Positions 45,312 through 53,331 of a stretch of 56,552 nt of DNA are shown piece by piece; position 1 is the stretch's first letter, and the number at the start of each line of letters is the position of its first letter. The stretch comes from RQOF01 sp964461135 (GTDB lineage: Bacteria > Calditrichota > Calditrichia > RBG-13-44-9): assembly GCA_964461135.1 (NCBI GenBank), contig CAYWTB010000022.1, positions 1 through 56,552 on the forward strand, read 5' to 3'. Position numbers and translations under genes: made by a program. The notes beneath the pieces were generated by a model. It did no database searches and was not told where the DNA came from. It saw nothing but the letters and a program-made list of their open reading frames with translations.

Positions 45312-46913
45312 TCACTCTCCCGGCCGGAGATTTTCTAATGAAGCTTTATTCATCCGGGCGTACCACTTTTTATTCTGCCTGTAGATATTTTTAAATTCCG
45401 TGAACAGCCTGTCATATATTTTACGATTTTCTGAAGCGGGAAAAAAACTGCGGTCAATTTTAATATAACCCTTAATATCCTCGAATGATTTTATATAACC
45501 CAGGCTCATGCTGGCCAGAAGTGCCACCCCTTTTGCTCCGGCCTGCTGGGGATCAGCTACCCGCCTGATGGTCCGATTGGTGATATCAGCAAAAATCTGG
45601 CACCAGATATCGCTTTTGGCGCCGCCACCAATGATATTCAGCTGATCGACTTTTGAGTAGAGCCTTTCCAGCGTTTCCATTGCCCAGCGGGTATTGAAAG
45701 CTATCCCCTCAAATACCGCCCGGATGATATGTTCACGGGAATGATTCAAATTCAGGTTAAACAATCCACCCCGCACAAACTCATCATCCAGGGGACTGCG
45801 CTCACCATACATCCAGGGAGTAAAAATCATTCCGCCTGCTCCGGCTCCACTTTGTTCAACCAGACGATCCATCAGCTGATAAATCTCGCTGATTCTGCTT
45901 TCTTCCTTCAGCTGTTCTTCATGATATAATACCTTGTTTTTCAACCATTCCAGGCAAAGACCGGCCGTTTCCTGGTGCGCCATTGCCAGATAATACTTCT
46001 GAGGATAAGTACTGCCAATGCAGCCGGTATAATGAGCCAGGTCTATTTTTCGTTTACTGAAATGTCCGGCCACCCAGCCACTGGTCCCGAGACTTATATG
46101 CATTTCACCATCCGCAATTCCCCCGGATCCCAAAGCAGCGGCGCTCATATCGCCGGCCCCGTTAATAACCGACGTTCCCGGCAGAAGTCCGGTCTGTTGA
46201 GCAGCTGCCGGGGTTACCTTCCCCACAACGGCAGCGCTTTCCCTCACTTCACATAATTTATCGGGAGTGATTCCCGCCAGTTTGCATAATCCCGGGTGCC
46301 ATTGATTACGTTTATTGCGCGTATCCAGCAGCCACCAGATCACCGCCAGGTCCACCGAAGTAACCATCTTGCCGGTCAGTTGATAAATGATGAAGTCTTT
46401 GGCATCCAGAAATTTATATGTTTTTGAAAAAAGCTCCGGATGATGCTGACGCAGCCATAAAATTTTGCCCACCTGGTCTTTACCGGTGTGCCCCGGGGTA
46501 CCACCGGTTATTCTCAGAAACTTTAACAAACGAAAAATATTGTAACCCATGATGCGCGGAGGAGTCCATAAAACCTCACGAATAACATCTGCACTTCGCC
46601 CATCCAGCCAGGTAATGGCAGGTGTTAAGGGAATTCCGTCATGAGTCACCGGAATTAAGGATTGCATCTGCGAGGAGAAGGTTATCCCAATAATGTCACG
46701 CGGGTCGATACCGGTCTTAGCCAGAACGGAGCGCGTCGTCCGGCAGACTGCATTCCACCAGTCAGCCGGGTTTTCTTCGGCGTAACCGGGATGAGGGTGA
46801 AACATGGGATAATCTATTTTTGACGACTCAATTATATCTCCATAGACAGAAATCAGGATAGCTTTATTGGAACTGGTCCCCATATCATGGGCCAGTATGT
46901 ACCTGCTGGTCAT
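45312..46913 (-). CDS. FGGY-family carbohydrate kinase (xylulokinase-like)
   Basis: About 533 aa. YILAHDMGTSSNKAILISVYGDI is the phosphate-1 motif; HPGYAEENPADWWNAV, ITFSSQMQSLIPV, WLDGRSADVI, GAGDMSAAALGSGGIADGEM and LGTSGWVAGHFS are FGGY features, with the C-terminal NIIGGGAKSDIWCQIFADI adenosine motif. It phosphorylates a sugar or polyol; xylulose is the nearest guess but cannot be fixed. I prefer ATG at 46913; an upstream in-frame ATG at 46949 has no SD. No sugar transporter or isomerase is adjacent. Confidence 0.85.
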   Translation of the reverse strand: MTSRYILAHDMGTSSNKAILISVYGDIIESSKIDYPMFHPHPGYAEENPADWWNAVCRTTRSVLAKTGIDPRDIIGITFSSQMQSLIPVTHDGIPLTPAITWLDGRSADVIREVLWTPPRIMGYNIFRLLKFLRITGGTPGHTGKDQVGKILWLRQHHPELFSKTYKFLDAKDFIIYQLTGKMVTSVDLAVIWWLLDTRNKRNQWHPGLCKLAGITPDKLCEVRESAAVVGKVTPAAAQQTGLLPGTSVINGAGDMSAAALGSGGIADGEMHISLGTSGWVAGHFSKRKIDLAHYTGCIGSTYPQKYYLAMAHQETAGLCLEWLKNKVLYHEEQLKEESRISEIYQLMDRLVEQSGAGAGGMIFTPWMYGERSPLDDEFVRGGLFNLNLNHSREHIIRAVFEGIAFNTRWAMETLERLYSKVDQLNIIGGGAKSDIWCQIFADITNRTIRRVADPQQAGAKGVALLASMSLGYIKSFEDIKGYIKIDRSFFPASENRKIYDRLFTEFKNIYRQNKKWYARMNKASLENLRPGE

Positions 46914-47601
46914 ATTTCCATCGTTCTTTTTTGTTGAAGAAGTTATCATGGTTATATACCAATATTTACAATTTTACCGGGAACAGGTAATTATAGAGGA
47001 TCATGTTTCAGATTCATGTTGTGTTTTAATGGAATTCCGTTTCCCCACAAAACATCTCCGGGAGAAAGCAGGCAGTATATAAAGTCCTCCTTTTGCTAAA
47101 AAACAAGTAAATAATCCGGATTTTTTGGATATAATTCAATACCTTTTTCAATATTTTCAGTGGATTAGCGATTTTTTTGATTTGCGAAAGATTGCCGGAG
47201 TGGGTTTCAGCTTAAACGGATTTAATCCGCTGCCAGTATAACTAAGATCGGTGAAGGAGTTCATTCAAGAGAATCCATATGATTGTCTTAGGGTAGTTGC
47301 ATCTGCAGCTCAGATGGAAAGGTTAACCGGATAACTGCCCGGAAATGTCTACATTGACCTGCGGTAGAGACAGTTTAACTCTTAGGGAAAGGTCTGCAAT
47401 AAGACTATCAACAAACAGAGAAGTCCAAAACTCAGCTGTTGGGTGAAGCGGTGTTTTAATACACCGGCAGTGCCTGAAGCTGACAATTAACAGTCTCTTC
47501 TGCAGGCAGAGAAACTCCCGGCTACAGAAAATAGTGGTTATATCACCCGCACTAAAAAACACATGTCTGATCCTGTGGATGAGTCCACAAAACAATCCGG
47601 T
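46914..47601. other. 688-bp region without a supportable gene
   Basis: Lies between the sugar kinase and the STAS gene. Only short open fragments occur: plus-strand VKEFIQENPYDCLRVVASAA at ~47251-47310, and an unlikely minus-strand 90-codon frame at 47323-47595. Composition is closer to coding DNA in the second half than in ordinary spacers, so a decayed gene is possible, but no family could be recognised. Confidence 0.35.
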
Positions 47602-47949
47602 TTAATTTCCGGAAGCGTAGGCAGCCAGCGCCCGGTCCACCGTCTCATAAGTCTCAAAAAACTGTACCAGCTGAGTAATCATGAATAAACTGTTTATTTT
47701 TTCGGACACATTGGCCAGTTTAAGATTTCCGCCTTCCTTCTTAAGAGAACCCCAGACCGCCATAAGAACTCCCAGACCAGAGCTGTTCATCCATTTAACT
47801 TTATTGAGGTCGATCACCACTTTTTTAATTCCATCGGTCATCAGGCTTTTTACTTTATTGTGCAACTCAGCCGTTTCAGGACCACCCATCATATTACCTG
47901 AAATCTGAAGAATAGCGATATTACCCTGAATTTTTTCCTTGATTTTCAT
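47602..47949 (-). CDS. STAS-domain anti-sigma factor antagonist-like protein (paralogue 1)
   Basis: 115 aa, a stand-alone STAS domain: AILQISGNMMGGPETAELHN, KVVIDLNKVKWMNSSGLGVLM with the potentially phosphorylated Ser in NSSGLG, and GGNLKLANVSEKINSLFMIT. I start at 47949, where GGAG lies five bases upstream; the open frame to 48045 is not supported. Such proteins usually work by partner switching with a serine kinase/anti-sigma factor, none of which is in the window. It closely resembles the protein at 51873-52208. Confidence 0.88.
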   Translation of the reverse strand: MKIKEKIQGNIAILQISGNMMGGPETAELHNKVKSLMTDGIKKVVIDLNKVKWMNSSGLGVLMAVWGSLKKEGGNLKLANVSEKINSLFMITQLVQFFETYETVDRALAAYASGN

Positions 47950-48061
47950 CCATGCTCCTTTCCAATTATTATAATTTGTTAATTTAAAAATCAATGAACC
48001 GTTTTCCTGATACCAATTCGTATGTACCAATCCCCATATCTTCACTGGTCCGTATTATTTC

Positions 48062-48607
48062 TTACTTATTTCTGAACCGCTCCACCTTCCTTCGGAAGAA
48101 TTGTAAAAATGAGTGTTTAGCTTTGTCGGAAAGCTCCTTGAATCTGCCGCTGTACTCATATTTTCTCACTTCTTCCAGACTATCCCGGTCGGTAATTGAG
48201 ACCACTTTATTTTTTCCCCGCAGCCTATCAAAAACATAAATATAATGACAACCGGTAGCTGATTGCAATGCTGTAACGATCTCCTGCCCATAAATTTTAC
48301 GGAACTCCTCCCGTCCCTTTCTGATGCTTTATGGATACTGATGGTATATAAAAGGAGGAGAAGCTGTTCAGCATCTTATTATCCACTTCTTTCAGGGTGT
48401 AAACAACATACCGGTCATGACTTCGGTAATACCATCTGATTACAATACCAGGACACTACAGGAATCCATGGATATCTTCTCCTCTATATAAGAAAATTCC
48501 TCAACAAATCCCAACACAATTCGGCAGTTGCCAGGCGTCCCGGAGATCTTTTCCTTCTTTAAACAGAAGGGGAATATTATCTCCGGCATTGCAACAAGAT
48601 ATTTCAT
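48062..48607 (-). pseudogene. Unidentified ~180-aa gene broken by two frameshifts
   Basis: Three successive minus-strand frames with gene-like composition cover the region end to end. Piece 1 is 48607-48440 (MKYLVAMPEIIFPFCLKKEK...). Piece 2 is 48455-48297 (IRWYYRSHDRYVVYTLKEVD...). Piece 3 is 48328-48062 (RKGREEFRKIYGQEIVTALQ... ending RRKVERFRNK). Adjacent pieces overlap by only 16 and 32 bp, so two single indels would join them into one ~180-residue protein, rich in charged residues at the C-terminus. I do not recognise the family. It lies 112 bp upstream of the STAS gene. Sequencing error instead of true decay is possible in this draft. Confidence 0.6.
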
Positions 48608-48835
48608 AATTTTTACTATCCAGGAGGCTATAAAAAAGCGGGGCAAATTTCCGGAATCAGTGTTTTGAAAAATCAGGCGGTTGGACCGGCCTGGACCTTG
48701 CACCCGGGGCACGATTACTGATTTCCGAATCCTGCTTTCAACCCTCAGGTTTCTATTTTCCGGCACTTGTCGCCTTATTTTTTAATCCCTGAGCCCAAAT
48801 AGGTTTACTGTTTTAGTCTAATTTAAACTGTCATT

Positions 48836-50449
48836 TTATGAAGCTTTCTGCCTCATCCCGGCTTTCATCCAGTTCCTGGCCAACAGCAGGGTAATAGGTG
48901 ATATCATGGCAATTATTCCGTAAAACAGCCACATTTTGCCGGTATGCATGGGTAAGCCTGTTTCCGGCAGGGGAATATACCTAGACACAAAATAACCGGA
49001 ATAAAAAGCTGTAACCATTTTGGTCATGAACCAGGGGAACTGGCCGATACCCATGTAAGCGCCGGTTTTCCCTTCCGGGGCAATCTCAGCGATCCATTGC
49101 AGAAAACGCGGTTGCCACATGGCCTCTCCTATAGTCATTAATAAAACATAGACCAGGAATAAAGCGGCGACAGGTCCCACGGCCAGTAAAAAAGTAGGTA
49201 TTGCCATTACAAAGGTTCCGTAAATCATCATCCGGTAAACATTTGCCCTGGATGTTAAACCGGCTATTACCGGTGCCAGTACAAAAATGAGAATAGGGTT
49301 AAGGTTGGAAAAAAATTCAAAATAATTGCCCACAAAGGTGCCAGCAAATGCACGGTCGAGATAATAAGGTATGGTAAGCCAGTTATGAGCAAAGAGTGTC
49401 TGTACCGGGATAAGGATAAAAATAAAAAACACGAATCGCTTGTCCCGGAAAGGATGATCGGGACGATGCCTTAAAAACTCCCATACGGTTGCAATTCCCA
49501 AAATAATTAAAATAATGAAGGTAAAAAGGTATACTTTTGAGACACTGGTTACCAGCTGATAGATCAGAATCACGGCTAGTGCCAGCAGGCCGGCACCCAT
49601 TAAAATGAGGAGCCGGTTGTTTATTTTGGGCTGTCCTTTTTTCTTCCCGTTCCCCGCTGTACTCTCAGTGGCTTGTTCCTCCTGCGGTTTCTCCTCCCTT
49701 CCGGAAGTTTCACGTCTAATCTGTTCGACTGCTACCAGATCTGTTTTTTTTGTAAGAATCAGAATTGTTATCAGAAAAGCGAGAAAAGTGAGAAAGGAAT
49801 ATACCCAGAAAACTGCGGTAAGCCCGTTAGGTGGAAAAACATTTTCGAAGAGGTGCCGGGTAACCGGTGAAATAAATCCGGAGAAAAAGGCTCCCAGATT
49901 CATCAGGGCATAGACAACCGCATAACCCATGGCCGCCGTTTTGGGATTGGTATATCTTTTTACACCGGCATAGGCAGCAGGTTGATATAGACCATAGGCA
50001 ATAACCATCAGAAATAATCCCGAAATCATCAGAAGGAACATGGGGGATCCCAGGCCCTGTCCCAGGTTAAGGGTTCCGGAGAGCGACACCATCACTCTGC
50101 CGACCATCATGGTAAAGAGTGCCAGGGCCAGAGACTGGCGCACCCCGATTTTGTCGGATACGCCACCGAATATCAACATAGCAAAGGTAATTCCGCCGGT
50201 TACTCCACCATAGACCCAGCCGGCATGTAAATCGCTCAATGCAACGTTTTCACTGGCATATTTTCCAAGAATGGTAAGAATTCCAAAGTAAACCAGCCCT
50301 TCCATAACATAAGGAATATTCACTCCCCATAATGCTTTGGGTGCTTTTACAAAAGCGGCCAGTGTATCTCCCAGCTCTTTAAACGCATCGGTTATAGTTT
50401 CGCTCATGCCTCTCGGCTGGCGGGACTCATTCTCCTGTTCCATACCCAT
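48836..50449 (-). CDS. Major facilitator superfamily transporter (POT/peptide-transporter-like)
   Basis: 537 aa with about 12-14 transmembrane helices split by a charged linker near residues 245-285 (RRETSGREEKPQEEQATEST). The first helix region (NIPYVMEGLVYFGILTILGK) and LIFGGVSDKIGVRQSLALAL loop between helices 2 and 3 resemble the proton-dependent oligopeptide transporter (POT/PTR2) branch, although the canonical ExxER motif is not intact. Substrate unknown. The aaggat SD supports the start. It is 48 bp downstream of purA on the same strand. Confidence 0.8.
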   Translation of the reverse strand: MGMEQENESRQPRGMSETITDAFKELGDTLAAFVKAPKALWGVNIPYVMEGLVYFGILTILGKYASENVALSDLHAGWVYGGVTGGITFAMLIFGGVSDKIGVRQSLALALFTMMVGRVMVSLSGTLNLGQGLGSPMFLLMISGLFLMVIAYGLYQPAAYAGVKRYTNPKTAAMGYAVVYALMNLGAFFSGFISPVTRHLFENVFPPNGLTAVFWVYSFLTFLAFLITILILTKKTDLVAVEQIRRETSGREEKPQEEQATESTAGNGKKKGQPKINNRLLILMGAGLLALAVILIYQLVTSVSKVYLFTFIILIILGIATVWEFLRHRPDHPFRDKRFVFFIFILIPVQTLFAHNWLTIPYYLDRAFAGTFVGNYFEFFSNLNPILIFVLAPVIAGLTSRANVYRMMIYGTFVMAIPTFLLAVGPVAALFLVYVLLMTIGEAMWQPRFLQWIAEIAPEGKTGAYMGIGQFPWFMTKMVTAFYSGYFVSRYIPLPETGLPMHTGKMWLFYGIIAMISPITLLLARNWMKAGMRQKAS

Positions 50450-50497
50450 ATATCATCCTTTATCCTTGAATTAGATGGAAATTCAGCCGCATATTTT

Positions 50498-51789
50498 TCA
50501 GTTCTGTTTTAAAATGGTCCGGTTTCTCATGGGGCCCACCGATACCATGGAAACCTCAACGCCGATCTGCCGTTCCAGGTATTCTACATAATTCCGGGCC
50601 TTCTGAGGCAGTTCAACATAACTGGTAATTTCTCCGGTAGCAGTTTTCCATCCCGGTAGCCTGTGGTAAACCGGCAGGCACTTCTTCAAAACAACTATGC
50701 TGGCAGGAAATTCGGTGATGGTTTTACCTTCATATTCATAAGCGGTACATACGTTTATTTCCTCATAAGAATCCAATACATCCAGTTTGGTAATGGCAAG
50801 TTTAGTTAGCCCGTTAATCCGGGCGGCAAAACGGCCGATAACCAGATCAAACCATCCGCAGCGTCTGGGACGACCAGTGGTTGCTCCGTATTCCTTCCCG
50901 ATATTACGGAAACGCTCACCTTCCTGATTGTCTAATTCCGTCGGAAAGGGGCCTTCACCCACACGCGTGGTATATGCCTTCATAACGCCAACCACTTCAT
51001 TAATGCGGTTGGGTCCGATACCGCTGCCAATGCAGGCACCCGCACTGACAGGGCTTGAGGAAGTCACAAACGGATAAGTCCCATGATCCACATCAAGCAG
51101 GGTCCCCTGAGCGCCTTCCATCAAAACCTGCTTTCCGGCATCAACTGCACGGTTTATCATGACCGAGCTGTCCGTAATATAGGGCCTTATAATCTCACTG
51201 TGTTCGCTTACCTCCGTTATCATTCTCTCAACATCAAGTTCAGTGCTGTTGTATATAGCCCGCAGGATTTTATTCATCCCGGCTGCCCGCATTTTCAGCT
51301 TTTCACGAAAGGAATTTTTATCGGCAAGATCTATCATCCGGATACCGCAGCGGTTCACCTTATCCGAATACGCCGGGCCAATTCCCCTTCCCGTGGTTCC
51401 GATACGTTGTTCATCGGAATGCTCCTCCCTCACCTTATCCAGAATCTTGTGGAAAGGGAAGATAATATGGGCACGGTCGCTGATATACAAGCGTCCGTCT
51501 ATCCTGATTCCTTTGCTTTCCAGGAGTCTGATCTCTTCGATTAAGGCAACAGGATCAACCACCACCCCGTTTCCTATGATGCAGATGGTCCGCGCATGCA
51601 GAATACCGCTGGGAATAAGGTGCAGGATGTACTGTTCATCGCCCAGCCAGATAGTATGACCGGCGTTAGCCCCTCCCTGGTACCTGACAACATAATCCAT
51701 GCCGGCGCTCAGTATATCAACAATTTTTCCNNNNNNNNNNCCTTCCCTTCATCACCCCATTGGGCCCCTACCACAACAGTAACTGGCAT
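50498..51789 (-). CDS. purA: Adenylosuccinate synthetase, interrupted by an assembly gap
   Basis: About 425-430 aa; GTP-dependent IMP + aspartate to adenylosuccinate. The N-terminal P-loop MPVTVVVGAQWGDEGK lies right of ten Ns and GKIVDILSAGMDYVVRYQGG left of them; the family reads WGDEGKGK here, so no sequence is really missing. Later motifs are GANAGHTIW, GTTGRGIGPAYSDKVNR, LMEGAQGTLLDVDHGTYPFVTSS, TRVGEGPFPTEL and TTGRPRRCGWFDLV. The start at 51789 has aaggag five bases upstream. A terminator (51809-51839) separates it from the STAS gene upstream. Confidence 0.95.
51731..51740. other. Ten-N assembly gap inside the purA start region
   Basis: On the coding strand the contigs end gggaagg and begin ggaaaaattgtt. 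Merging gggaag with ggaaaaatt gives the expected G-K-G-K-I, so the contigs probably overlap by one base and the gap is artificial. Confidence 0.88.
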
Positions 51790-51808
51790 TTTTTCTCCTT
51801 GTCAAATA

Positions 51809-51846
51809 AAAAACTCCGGTCCAGCTCACCGGAGTTTTTATATTTT
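51809..51846 (-). terminator. Intrinsic terminator after the second STAS gene
   Basis: aaaaactccggt (51809-51820) pairs perfectly with accggagttttt (51828-51839), 7-base loop; the flanking A/T runs make it usable in either direction. For the minus strand it ends the STAS transcript 33 bp after its stop and lies 20 bp before the purA start. Confidence 0.88.
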
Positions 51847-51872
51847 TAAAATCTTTTCATTTTAATTTTTGA

Positions 51873-52208
51873 TTAGAAACTTTCGATGGCTGCTTCTTCC
51901 GTGGGATAAATATCAAGAATTGTATTCAGCTTGGTAATAACCAGAAGATTATGGACTTGCGAATTCACATTTGCCAGTTTTAATTCACCACCGTTCGTTT
52001 TAAATGTGGTTAGTGCTTTAATCAGAATTCCCAGTCCACTGCTGTTCACCCGTTTCACATGTTCCAGATTTAAAACGACTTTTAATGATTTATTATCCAG
52101 GTAACGGTTAACAGCTTCATTCAGGGAAACTGCCTCAGGACCTCCCATCATGCTTCCTTCAATACTTAATACTACTACATCTCCGATACGTTTTTCTGAA
52201 ATTTTCAT
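51873..52208 (-). CDS. STAS-domain anti-sigma factor antagonist-like protein (paralogue 2)
   Basis: 111 aa from the ATG at 52208 (the open frame begins at a TTG at 52238, less likely). GDVVVLSIEGSMMGGPEAVS, KVVLNLEHVKRVNSSGLGIL and GGELKLANVNSQVHNLLVIT match paralogue 1 almost motif for motif, including the candidate phosphoserine site NSSGLG. It is transcribed alone, being bounded by a terminator downstream and a 155-bp spacer upstream. A partner kinase or phosphatase is not encoded nearby. Confidence 0.88.
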   Translation of the reverse strand: MKISEKRIGDVVVLSIEGSMMGGPEAVSLNEAVNRYLDNKSLKVVLNLEHVKRVNSSGLGILIKALTTFKTNGGELKLANVNSQVHNLLVITKLNTILDIYPTEEAAIESF

Positions 52209-52245
52209 TTTGCTTACCCAAAGCTTTGCGTCAGACAACGGAATT

Positions 52246-52312
52246 TTAACCTGTTTAACTCATTAATTTTACCACAAAGTCATCATATCATTAAAAATAA
52301 TGTTTTTTAAGT
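52246..52312. repeat. Partial dispersed repeat between secF and the STAS gene
   Basis: Starts attttaacctgtttaactca, which resembles the terminal repeat attttaacctgctcaattca of the element at 3749-3862, and continues with attttaccacaaagtcatca, matching 3675-3736. So both halves of the 3675-3862 composite are represented here. It lies in the 5' region of the STAS gene. Confidence 0.5.
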
Positions 52313-52363
52313 TTATAAAAGTCAAATATTATATTTTTTAATCCTTAAAGATTATTCCCATAT

Positions 52364-53296
52364 TTATTTTTTTACAACCGATTTCTTCCGGAATTCAAAT
52401 TCCACCAGAATGGGAGAAGCAACAAATATGGATGAATAAGTTCCAACCGCAATACCACAAATTAGTGCAAAAGAAAAATCCTTTAATACTTCACCACCAA
52501 AGAAGTATAAGACAACTACCACCAGCATCGTAGTACCGGAGGTTATGATTGTACGGCTGAGCGTTTCATTGATACTTCGATTGATGATGCCGGTGTACTC
52601 AACAGCCTGGCGTTTAAATGTTTTTAAATTTTCCCGTATACGGTCGTACACCACGATAGTATCGTTTAGTGAATATCCTACAATAGTCAGTAATGCCGCT
52701 ACAATAGCTATAGATATCTCAATATTCAGTAATGAAAAAATTCCGATAGTCACAATAACATCATGAATGGTGGCGACCACTGCTCCGATACCAAAGCGGA
52801 ACTCAAATCTCCACATGATATAGAGAAGAATGAACACTGTGGCCCATAAAATTGCCAGAATGGCTGCTCCCACCAGTTCTTTTCCCACTTTGGGTCCTAC
52901 CGTTTCCTTGCGCATTTCTATAACATTGTACTCCGGAAATGCCTTGGACAATTGTACAGTAAGGTTATGAAATATTTCATCGGTATTCTGGGTGATATCA
53001 GCCCGGGCAGAAATTTCCTGCATGGATCCGTAATGTTTGATTTCTGCATTGCCTATACCAAACTCTTCAAACACCTTCCGTACTCTTCCGATATCAATGT
53101 TTAAAGGTTGTTCAGGATTTGCCTTATCTTCAAAACGGATTTCCATGAAGGTACCGCCGCGGAAGTCCACGCTGTATCTGGGTCCGCCGTGCAGCAGTAG
53201 TGAAAGGATTGAAATCAAGATTAAAGATCCCGAAAGAGCAAAAGCGATTTTGCGAACTTCCATAAATTTATATTTGGGATTCTGAAAAAAACGCAT
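52364..53296 (-). CDS. secF: Protein translocase subunit SecF
   Basis: 310-aa inner-membrane protein with six helices, acting with SecD in the proton-driven late step of Sec export. PRYSVDFRGGTFMEIRF and the conserved transmembrane block ALLTIVGYSLNDTIVVYDRIREN are diagnostic; SRTIITSGTTMLVVVVLYFFGG follows. aggaga upstream supports the start. It is 35 bp downstream of secD; the two form the usual pair. Confidence 0.97.
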   Translation of the reverse strand: MRFFQNPKYKFMEVRKIAFALSGSLILISILSLLLHGGPRYSVDFRGGTFMEIRFEDKANPEQPLNIDIGRVRKVFEEFGIGNAEIKHYGSMQEISARADITQNTDEIFHNLTVQLSKAFPEYNVIEMRKETVGPKVGKELVGAAILAILWATVFILLYIMWRFEFRFGIGAVVATIHDVIVTIGIFSLLNIEISIAIVAALLTIVGYSLNDTIVVYDRIRENLKTFKRQAVEYTGIINRSINETLSRTIITSGTTMLVVVVLYFFGGEVLKDFSFALICGIAVGTYSSIFVASPILVEFEFRKKSVVKK

Positions 53297-53331
53297 AGGT
53301 CAGTTCTCTCCTGATTAAAGCTCCAACTCGT

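Noticed and set aside
47950..48045. 32-residue N-terminal extension of the first STAS protein
   Set aside because: The ATG at 47949 has GGAG five bases upstream and matches the start of the paralogous protein.
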